A stretch of 13,135 nucleotides of DNA from Spirogloea muscicola. Taxonomy: Eukaryota > Streptophyta > Zygnematophyceae > Spirogloeales > Spirogloeaceae. Positions 1 to 8,634 of the stretch are shown here, in pieces (the stretch's first letter is position 1; every line of letters begins with the position of its first letter). The notes beneath the pieces are model-generated. The model was not told the origin of the DNA. It searched no databases and was given only the letters and a program-made list of their open reading frames with translations. The DNA is taken from the NCBI GenBank assembly GCA_009602725.1, contig WELB01000135.1, forward strand, positions 180,646 through 193,780, read 5' to 3'. The position numbers and the translations under genes are program-made.

Positions 1-3000
1 GCGTCCGCGAGCGGCACCGCCTCCGGTCCGAGCGCCGCGCCGCGCTCTACGCCCGCCAGGAGGCGCTGGAGGCGGCGGCCTGGGATGCCGCGGCGGCGGA
101 GATCCGGGACCTCCAGCTGGACCTCATGCGCAAGAACCTGGGCGCCGATCTGTCGCCTGTCAAGCGCCTCATGGTCGCCTGGTTCCCCAGCATGCAGGTG
201 ACACTGCAACTCTTTCTGCAGTCTGTGTATTTGATCAAACAGAAAATTAAGGCAAGAAGGAGTCCGTCAGCCAGTCAGGAAGCACCTGAGCAGTCAAGCA
301 AGTAGAGCAATGCTTTTTCGGCAGTAAATCAAGTAAGTGCACAATGCATTATTCTAGCAATCTATGTGGAGCTTATTGTCTTACCCGAGTAACTACAAGA
401 GCTTGTCATACCATCACCAACATCGTGCCCCGCGAGCCTCGCTCTTGGTGCTCCGGCTGCAGGAGGCTGTCACGAAACTGGTGGCGTCGCTCAAGGAGGC
501 CCTGGCCAAGGAGCTGCCAAAGCTGGACAAGGTCGCGGAGGCGCAGCGGCCCCTGCGGCGGCGCCGCGAGGTCATCAAGACCCAGCGGCGGCTTCTGGCA
601 GGCGAGCAGCGCAAGCTGCGGGAGGCCGCGCGAGCTGCGGCAGCCCCGGAGCAGGCGCAAGAGGCGTGGGCACGGCTGGCCGACTGCGCTTCGCGGTCGA
701 GGGAGCTGGCCGACGAGCTGCGCTCCACTCTGGAGCAGGAGCGGGAGCTCACGCGGGGCTTTGGCCAGAGGGCCCTCTATGGCCCGCTGCTCGCCGAGGT
801 CGCGCCCGAGAAGCTCGCCGTCATCACCATGCATCGCGTCCTGGGCATGCTGCTGAGCGAGCAGGGCAAGCACGGCGGTTTCGAGAAGCCGGGCCACGTG
901 AAGGCCATCTTTGCGGCCCTCCAGATTGGAGAAGCTGTTGAGGAGCAGGTAGGCTGCGGACTGCAGCATTACTCACTTTCCTTTATCGGTGCAATGTTTG
1001 CTTGCTGCCTGTCAAACATCCCTTCTCTAATTGTTGGTAAATTACGAAAGGAAAACAGTCGTAACCCAAGTAAAGAGATGCAATTGATATTTCTGCAGGT
1101 GTGATGAAAGACAGACTGAAGAACATCTTGCAAGCACCTGCTGAGTTCATGTCGTGGATGGTCTCTTTGATGTTACATCGTGGCAGGTACTCCACCAGGC
1201 CAGGCAGGAGGAGAAGCGAAGCAAGGCAGCTAGGGTGGCCAAGGGGAGCAAGGCTGGCGCCTCAGCTGACGAGACCGTTGCTCGGAACACTGAGCGGGCT
1301 TTGGTGCTGGCCCACGACAGCATGCAAGAAGCCCAGGCCTGGGTAAGCCCAGGCTGTAGTTGGTGATTTTATGCTACTCTCATAAGAGTTCCCGCTGATG
1401 TGCAATATGTATGTGCAGATATATGGGATGTCTCACTTTTCCGCTAATTTATATATCACCAATATAGCATGCTTGTGTGATCTTTTCCACAGGTGGGGGG
1501 TGAGCTGTTGAAGGTCCTTGTTGACTCGGCCTCTATGCCTCAAACAGACTTCTGGGGTTTGCCTTCGGTGCTCAGGCCTGATGGTGCTGCAGAGCCCTCT
1601 AATGAGCAGCAAGCGCTCATATCATCTTCAGCTCGAAGCGATGAGAGCAGCGCCATGGAGACATTGAATCAATGTGTTGCTGACAACCACTCGGACTCTG
1701 CGGCGCCTATAAGTCATACATATGGTCACTACTCTGTGACCAATGGCAAGTCAGTCTTCTTCATCTTCCATCCTCCACTTTGGACGACTTTCTGATGATT
1801 AGCTGGAGTTGTATTGTTCTGGCCGCAAAGTGCGAAAGAGAGTAGTGCCTACGTGGATAAAGTGTTGTTATGTGCAGAGATATGCAGAATTGTTATGTGC
1901 ACTTCTTGTGCACCTAATCTAAGGCTGACTGATTCACGTGACTGCAGGAAGGGGTGGAAGCGGTACGGTTTAATTGCAATGCATCCAGCATTGCTTACGA
2001 CCCTTGAGGCCTCGGTGAGCCACATCTGACGAGACGAGTTTTGTTATGAAGCACAAGAACATTAAGATGGTCAGTGCTTGTTGATGCTCTCCTGCACATT
2101 GACTGGCGTTGTTGTTTTGTGTTTGTTGGACATTGATGGCAGATGGCAAAGTCGAGCCTTATCATGCCCTACATGCCCATGATTACTAAACCCAAGTTGT
2201 GGCGAGGGTGAGCTTCTTATAGCACTTAGCTTGTGAGCAGTATCAGTTGAGAGCAGTATTCGTGTGCACTATCAGTTGCAATCCAGTGAAAGCTCTTAAA
2301 GTCCTGCTAATCTCTGAAACAATCCCCATGAAGTCCAGGTCTCTTCACAATACTTACAAAATACCCATTTGATGTATTGGGAAGGCTGTTGAGCCAAGTG
2401 GTAGTTGTCTGATGTTTGATTGACCATGCAGGTACAACAAGGGTGGACATCTTGTGCTGAGAAATGCAGTGATGAGAATACATGGAGCGCAGGCACAGAA
2501 ACATGCCATCGAAAGCACACCATACAAGAACATGCAGATGGTCTACAAGGTGCCCTGACTTGCAGCGCAACTTTTCGACCTCTAAGTTGGTCATCTAAAC
2601 AGCATACACAAAAGCTGGAGCCTTGTGTGTTTTCTTGTCCCGATTTGCCAAGACCACCTTGTGCCTACTCAGCCTTGCTGTGATGGCATTTGAGCTGCCC
2701 TTTTTGGCTTGTAGCAGGCTCTTGATGTGTTGGGCAGCACGCCCTGGCAAGTGAATGGAGAGGTTGCAGACGTGGTGAAGCAGGTCTGGCAAAATGGCGG
2801 CGGCGTTGCCGGCCTTGTCACCCGCGAGAAGGTCAGCAGTGCGCTGCTTAATCTCAGACATGGACAGTGCCACAAGCACAGTAATAGTTGATCTGGTTGT
2901 GAAGACTGGTATGAAATATTGCATACTTTCAGCTGTATCTCACTCGTGGTATCAACAACGTTTGTTGTGCGGCTCGATTCAGCAGCTATTGTGCTTCTAT

Positions 3001-6000
3001 TGCCCGCATCATAATGTGAAGTCATTTAGGCAGTGGAAGCTTTGGACACTTGCGTGAGGACTGCCCTGCATTACCAGAAACTTGAGAACAAAGTCTACCA
3101 TCATGGATGACGTAGGGCTTCTTCTTTTAACTCCAGGTTGCCATTCCCCCAAAGCCGCAAAAGGGTGCAGCAGAAGAGGACCTTCGGACCTGGCAGCGCG
3201 AGAAAGCCAAGGCACTAAGGATAAATGCTGAGCGCCACTCTCAAGCCTGCGACCTTGAGCTGAAACTCTCGGTAATCACAAGCAAGTCGCCCTGATTTAG
3301 TGCATGTATCCTTGCATTGGCCACCGCCTATGATGGTCTGCCCGTTTTCCCACGCTAATACATCCTTCATTCCCCTGCTCCACGCAGGTTTGTGACACCA
3401 TGAGGGGCGAAGACCGTTTCTATTATCCTCACAATTTAGACTTCAGGGGGCGTGCTTACCCACTGCACCCACACTTCAATCACTTGGGCTCGGATGTCTG
3501 CCGCGGCATGCTTCAGTTCTCTCAAGGCAAACCATTGGGCCCTTGTGGACTTCGTTGGCTCAAGATCCATCTGGCTAACCTTTACGGTAAGTGCCATGGC
3601 AGTGTAGTTACTTATAGCTTGTAGCTGCTCTTCTTGAGCACCGTGCAGTTCTTCTAACAGCTCATCTGTTACTAAGTCAAAATCATGTTGTGCAGGGGGA
3701 GGTATCGACAAGGGGTCATTTGATGAACGAGTCCAGTTTGTTGATGACAACATGGACTCCGTTTTCGATTCCGCTTGTCATCCTTTGGATGGAAGTCGAT
3801 TTTGGACAAACGCAGAGGACCCGTTCCAGTGCCTTGCAACCTGCATGACCATCCGTGATGCGCTAAGCACAGCCAATCCTGAGCAGTATATCTGTCGCCT
3901 TCCTGTGCACCAGGTGCCATCCAGTATCCTTGTTCATGCTGCTGCTCATGCTCATGATTGCATGCCTGAATTTTGCCTGACTTTCACTTTTGTGGCCCAA
4001 TTGTACCAGCAGTGCCAGTGTGAGATGACTGCTAATATCCTTGTAGTTAGTGGCATTCCTTGGTTTCTGTTGTCGTGCACTGTGACATGTCATGTTGTCC
4101 CCTCTGTGTGATAGTCTCCTGTCAACAAAGCTCACATCTGTGCCAGGAGTACTAAGTAGTTGGCTGCGTTCACAGGATGGTTCGTGCAACGGTCTTCAGC
4201 ACTATGCTGCATTGGGTAGAGATCAGGTACGAGTGAGCAATGTTCAAATCTGGTGCATGGTCACTCTTGCTCCAGTCCCATTTGGGTCATTGCTTGGCTG
4301 ACCGCCTGGTCTGCTGTGGCAGTTGGGTGCGGAGCAAGTGAACATGGTCACACAACCACGGCCTGCAGATGTCTATACAGGGATTGCACAAGGGTACATA
4401 TGCCTCTTACTCCTCTCAGGACCCAATGATGCGTCTCGCTTGGCTTGCCTGACCATAACGAAGTAGCTAAGACAACAGGTTCACATTGTGTGATCAGAAC
4501 TTATGTTACCATCGCTCACGCAGTCAGCTGTTGTCTTTGATGATGCCAGAGTTAAATCCATTGTGGAGAAGAAGGCGGAAGCCGAAGGTCCACTTGGTAG
4601 TCCAGCACGGTTGCTGCAAGGCCAGGTGAGCAATCACCTGCTTCATATGTCCCCCTGCTCCCTCAAGATGTCTGCTACCAGAAACCAGTGTTGGTGGTTG
4701 CCTTTTGTACTATCATTTTCCTAAATGTGAACAAGTGGAAGGCTCACATGTAGGTTGGCACTGCTTTAGTGACCTCATTCTGAAGTGCGGTCATTCCTGT
4801 ACGTGCAGGTTGACCGAAAGCTTGTGAAGCAGACAGTCATGACCTCTGTATATGGAGTAACATATCTGGGAGCGCGGAACCAGATATCCAGCAGGCTCAA
4901 AGAGAAAGGCGTGCTCACAAACGATGCTGACATCTTCTGCGTCGCGAGCTACACAGCCAAGGTTGTAAGCCTTGATCGGTTGTCAGGATGACTGCCAAGT
5001 CTACGTCCTTGAGGAGTATATGCTGTTTGACTAATATGATATGACAAGGTGGCGTGGGGAGAAACTCAAGACCTGAATGTTGATGCTGCACCATCTTCTG
5101 TAGGTGTTCTTGTCGTGTGACATATACTGACATGACCCCCTGGGCGGTACTTTGTGGCTGCAGACTACCCTTGATGCCCTGTCTGAGATGTTCACATCTG
5201 CTCGAGCCATCATGAAGTGGCTTGGTGATTGTGCACAGGTGCGTCCGGTCATTAGCAAATGGACTGCCTCATCATTGCGTTGGCACTGCAGCCATGCAGA
5301 GTGCCGACACTGGCAGGCCTGATTACCCTGTCCGAGGCAGCACTTGCTCATCTCCTTGACCACTGTCTGCTTCTCTGGCTGACTCGTTCTTGCTGTGATG
5401 CAGCTGATAACTGGATCAAGTCAGCAGTCGACAGTGGAGTGGGAGACCCCACTTGGGCTTCCTGTCGTGCAACCTTACCGGAGGGCAGGTTCCAAGCAGG
5501 TCTTGAGAGCTCAATCTGGCAAACCAAGAGTGTCATCTTTGTTTCTTCCATCAGCACGTTAGCGCCAGCAAGTTGAGCAATTTTAGAAGCCATCATTCAA
5601 CTTGCAACGAGCTTGATGCATCTTTTGGTGGCACTGTGTAAGACATGCCACTGGTATTGCAAAATTCGTTATAGAATGTTGCCATTATAGATATCTTGAC
5701 TTGTAGTGAAGCTGACATGCGACTACCTGTTGCACAGATCAAGACTGCATTGCAGACCTTGAATGTCGTCAACAGCAATGACAGACCTGTAAGTCACTCA
5801 TGTCTATGGCATTTGGATATGTAATAGCTCCATCTAACATCTGCTATCTGGAAGCTCTCATTCAGAGTTCTAGTCAGCTCAGCGTCAGGCGACTGCGCAT
5901 TTGTGCCCTTCTGCCAGGTCATGGCGCGGAGACAGAAGACTGCTTTTCCACCCAACTTTGTGCACTCCATGGACAGCTGCCACATGATGATGACGGCTAT

Positions 6001-6598
6001 CGCATGCCGCGAGGCTGGCCTGACATTTGCTGGTGAATGTTCCTGTCATAGTCAATGACCCAGTTTGACTATATCAATTTGGGGGACTGTGGTTATTTCA
6101 TTTAGAGATCAGTCTAAGGGTCGTTCCTTTAGCTAAAGCAGGTCTGCTCATTAACCTCAAAAGTTCGCTTCTGCAGGAGTGCATGATTCCTACTGGACCC
6201 ACCCAGGAGAGGTTGACGCTATGCGGGACATTCTGCGCGAGCAGTTCGTCAAGCTTTACAGCAGGCCAATACTAGAAGATGTAAGTCAGCGCTGCATGTT
6301 GTCAGCTTGGTAAAGTTGGCTCCTGCTTCTCATTGTCTCAGTTGTTGGGTGTCACCTTTGTGTTATTCCATGGCCGTCTGGTCCTCATGTGCACATCAGG
6401 CGGAGTACTGTGAGTATGAGCAGTATCCAAGCACGTGTTACCAGCTGCATGCTGAAGCTTCTCGTGGTCCTGTGTTTGTTTGTGCAGCTCCTGGCAGGCT
6501 TCAAGGAGAGGTATCCAAACGTGGATTTCCCGCCGTTGCCCGCCAGAGGAGACTATGACTTGAACCAAGTCCTCAGTGCCACATACTTCTTTAACTAG
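1..6598 (+). CDS. RPOT: Phage-type (T7-like) organellar DNA-directed RNA polymerase, 5'-partial, 21 visible exons
   Basis: Single-subunit polymerase that transcribes organellar DNA, in green algae expected to be the mitochondrial enzyme. Exons read as 3-197, 463-948, 1187-1342, 1493-1749, 1948-2014, 2143-2207, 2432-2549, 2718-2831, 3137-3271, 3388-3586, 3696-3913, 4176-4226, 4323-4393, 4550-4625, 4809-4964, 5164-5238, 5404-5499, 5738-5788, 5918-6032, 6177-6280 and 6488-6598 (TAG). All 20 introns are GT...AG, 96-305 nt, 15 of them phase 0, and the frame closes across every junction to about 971 residues. Plant-RPOT-like landmarks are AVITMH (about residue 184), the [12 protein letters not shown] block in exon 10, motif A DGSCNG (D671), motif B with K743 and Y751, the specificity-loop region [12 protein letters not shown] (exon 17), motif C GVHDSYWT (D904) and the terminal YFFN. 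The left edge removes the start, targeting peptide and first N-terminal part, so organelle targeting cannot be read. Identity is very secure; the choice of a few acceptors (exons 2, 14) is inferred from frame and family resemblance. Confidence 0.95.
463..777 (+). other. RPOT: Coiled-coil-like insertion in the RPOT N-terminal region
   Basis: The first 105 residues of exon 2 (visible residues 66-170) are rich in Ala, Arg, Glu, Leu and Lys, with almost no Gly or Pro, as in long helices or coiled coil. They lie between the exon 1 block ending VAWFPSMQ (plant RPOTs have a GWFEPLRDAI-like block here) and the conserved AVITMH block. As I recall plant RPOTs, only about 20-30 residues separate these blocks, so roughly 80 residues look inserted. 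No intron boundary with good signals removes the segment. The composition is seen; the coiled-coil structure and insertion are inferred. Confidence 0.6.
4176..4226 (+). other. RPOT: RPOT exon 12: 51-nt exon encoding catalytic motif A
   Basis: This 17-codon exon is bounded by phase-0 introns and starts exactly with the Asp of motif A ([17 protein letters not shown]). The Asp corresponds to T7 RNA polymerase D537, one of the two metal-binding palm aspartates. Exon 11 ends just before it with PVHQ. Because the exon length is a multiple of three, skipping it would keep the frame but remove the active-site residue. Confidence 0.9.
4809..4964 (+). other. RPOT: RPOT exon 15: motif B / O-helix
   Basis: The exon begins [19 protein letters not shown], the fingers O-helix of phage-type polymerases. 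K743 and Y751 of the visible protein correspond to T7 K631 and Y639, which contact the incoming NTP and discriminate ribose. The exon ends with AKV, choosing the donor GTAAGC at 4965 over the weaker GTTGTA three bases upstream, because family members continue V-T-L-x-A-L, as exon 16 does. Confidence 0.9.
5918..6280 (+). other. RPOT: RPOT exons 19-20: motif C and HDS catalytic region
   Basis: Exon 19 (5918-6032) encodes [16 protein letters not shown], a near-invariant block in plant and algal RPOTs. A phase-1 intron splits the Gly codon, and exon 20 (6177-6280) opens with [12 protein letters not shown]904 of the visible protein is the second metal-binding Asp (T7 D812), with the adjacent H903 matching T7 H811. 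With motif A, both catalytic aspartates are intact, so the enzyme looks active. Confidence 0.93.
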
Positions 6599-7012
6599 GT
6601 CCATGATTATCTGAGACGTAGTCAAGGGGTAGCGTCCCTTCTAGTTGACATAATAGTCGCGTACGCGAAACTGTATGGACGTTGGGCACAGAGTGGTGAG
6701 CACCCCTTTTATCGTGCTCACTGCATCACAAGTGCTCCTAGTGTTGCTCCATTTCTCACCGATGTACTTGCTAGACTTGCTGAACGAGGCAGTTGTGGTT
6801 GAAATAGAAAGAAAGATTCTTCCAGTAGAGGGCGAAGGCTGTGATTGGCTAGCCCAGCAAACTCAGTACTAAATTTCGAACGGGCCAGAAAACGCGAAGC
6901 ACACAGCGACTCAAGTGGCCACTTGGTGCTCAATGTCCCCTGGTGAGCAGCAGCAGGTCGAGATAGGTAACCTGTGCCTTTATATGATGTGGTCCAGTGG
7001 CGAGGCCTATGA

Positions 7013-7017
7013 TGTAA
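7013..7017 (+). promoter_or_regulatory. Candidate RPOT poly(A) signal (TGTAA)
   Basis: TGTAA is the usual green-algal polyadenylation signal. This is the first plus-strand TGTAA after the RPOT stop and would give a 3' UTR of about 430 nt. The motif is short, so chance occurrence is quite possible. Confidence 0.4.
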
Positions 7018-7818
7018 AGCCAGCAGCAGGAAGTTTCAGAGCCCATTGGAAACTTCAGATAGTCTGGCTTTGGAGGTCTTGAGCAATATCCCGTTGAAGG
7101 CTCGTGTCGATCTGACAAGGATAGTGAGGTGGCTGCACACGTGGTCGTATAAGGTAGAGTCACGTTTGGTATGGTGTGAAGGGGGTCGAGGGCACAATAC
7201 TCCAGCTCCGCTTTGTCAGGGATGATGCCCATTTACCGCCTGCGCTGCACACAGAGAGGGCGCAGTGCGCACCAAATGAAAGGGAGGCCAATGCAAGCCA
7301 GTACATACACTGGTTTAAGAGCTTGCGAGATGATGCTCTGGCTCCCCAGATTAGTCTGTCAGATGTGTGTGTGCACTTGTCGAGGTTGTGTCCCCTTTCA
7401 GTTGTGTGTCATGTTCATTCTTTAGCCCCGCTTTGACTTTTCATTCTGGTCTTCTTACAAAGCGTGTACTAGCTTAACCTGGCCTCCCTTTCATTTGGTG
7501 CGCACTGTGATCATGTCTATCTCAAGGTCAAATCTCAAATTTGCTTGGGTGCTTCTGCAAGTCATATGCAAGGTTGTTTGTCAGAGCTCTTCAAATTGTG
7601 CATCACCTTCAATGGTCTGTGGCAGGGAAAGTCCCAACTAATCTGTCTCTCCGTGTCACCTTACTGACGTTGACCCAACAAATCCCGCACACAGCAAAGG
7701 TTTTAGTGCTTTTGTTGTGTTTTGTTACTTATCGTGCAATATCTGCCATCAAGAGGACAATCTGACAGTGACGATCATATTCCAAGTGCAACAGCATTGG
7801 CATGATATCGTTTGACAT

Positions 7819-7888
7819 CACCATTCATTGGCTTACCTACAGACCTTGTTCATTATTTGCCACCACCATTCATTAGCATACCTGCAGA
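7819..7888 (+). repeat. Imperfect 25-bp direct repeat, 45-bp spacing
   Basis: Positions 7819-7843 and 7864-7888 share a 25-base segment beginning CACCATTCATT and ending ACAGA or GCAGA, with three mismatches (G/A, T/A, A/G). The copies are 45 bp apart in noncoding DNA. This looks like a small old tandem duplication; no function is implied. Confidence 0.75.
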
Positions 7889-8445
7889 ACACAGGTGAAT
7901 CCTGACCCAACTCGTCAGCCACTGCCAGGTTGGGTAGTTTTGGGGGCCACTCTTCTCTATGGGCGAGCACTTTGGTTTGGGGGGGGTGGGTGGTAAAACA
8001 TATCCAATCGTCACAAGTTTCTGATTGTGCAGCCTGTCATCTATTACTACTTTTCTGCTCAAGTGCGCATGCATCGTGCTTGCTCGATCCTACCACAGGC
8101 TATTGCTCTGATATCTGCGCTACTTTGCTTCGCATTTCATATGGGTTTACTCTGCCTGCCATGTGGACCTGACTCGCCAGTTTGCCCGATCGATGTTATA
8201 TGGCATTCAACGCCCTGTGGATTGACAGGAGAAAAGCAAGCAAGCAATGGTTTCAACCCGCATATCAGCCAGAGAAGCACAAGTCGCCATCTCCAGAGCT
8301 CCCTTGACTGCAAGACTATGTCCTGCACTTGGCTTCCACCACTACTAGCAAACCTGCGACCGCACCTCCCAGTATGGAGATCGCCTGTGGATGCACGCAC
8401 AGCTCGGACATGCCGAGGTCCGACAGGAGGCTGGGAGCGGCAGCC

Positions 8446-8457
8446 ATGGCGGCCTGA
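8446..8457 (+). other. Possible minimal upstream ORF (Met-Ala-Ala-stop) ahead of VMA12
   Basis: ATGGCGGCCTGA in a strong start context (GCCATGG) lies 178 nt before the proposed VMA12 ATG. If the transcript starts upstream of it, this four-codon uORF could reduce translation of VMA12. The transcription start is unknown, so this is only a candidate. Confidence 0.25.
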
Positions 8458-8634
8458 TCCAGGGAGGCAGGTGGAGCACTGAGGGCTCACTGAGGCTGCA
8501 GTGCTCGGCCTGCTGCGGACGTCGACGCAGCCGTGGGGCCTCTCCTACTGCAGCCGAGCTAGGATTGTGGGCGCCCAGTTGCCGCCTTCGTTGCCGGCGC
8601 ACACCAGAAGCCGCTAGCAGGCGGCCCTGCCGCC

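Larger units (their letters stand above)
6599..8634. other. Intergenic region of about 2.0 kb between RPOT and VMA12
   Basis: No coding region is recognisable here. Open frames (for example 7541-7765 and 8027-8482 plus, 6930-7232 minus) are short, Cys/His/Ser-rich and resemble nothing I know. The left part should be RPOT 3' UTR; the right part, from about 8350, becomes strongly GC-rich and should hold the VMA12 5' UTR and promoter. No TATA box is convincing and no tRNA-like structure was seen. It also holds the 45-bp-spaced duplication near 7819-7888 and a G-rich tract at 7979-7992. An unannotated noncoding RNA cannot be excluded by reading. Confidence 0.6.

Noticed and set aside
344-462. ATGs at 344 and 364 as the RPOT start
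   Set aside because: They lie in intron 1; exon 1 at the left edge already encodes RPOT sequence in the same phase, and a good acceptor (GGCTGCAG) at 462 joins it in frame.
406-969. Minus-strand open frame of 187 codons opposite RPOT exon 2
   Set aside because: It is the shadow of a GC-rich exon; the plus-strand frame carries the RPOT AVITMH block and correct splice sites, and the minus frame is a Leu/Gln/Arg-rich low-complexity read.
2235-2278. Short repeated words GAGCAGTAT and ATCAGTTG in RPOT intron 6
   Set aside because: Eight- or nine-base repeats only; compatible with small local slippage and no functional signal.
4236-4262. GTTCAAATC as a tRNA B box
   Set aside because: No A box, acceptor stem or anticodon arm fits around it; it lies in RPOT intron 12.
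1-6598. A true phage, or a mitochondrial linear-plasmid, RNA polymerase
   Set aside because: Twenty spliceosomal introns and the plant-RPOT-like blocks show a nuclear gene for the organellar enzyme.
7979-7992. G-run tract as a functional G-quadruplex promoter element
   Set aside because: One short tract far (about 650 bp) from the nearest start codon, with no other support.
8027-8482. Plus-strand open frame of 151 codons as a gene before VMA12
   Set aside because: Sequence is unlike any family I know, composition shifts sharply in the GC-rich flank, and it most likely overlaps VMA12 promoter or 5' UTR.
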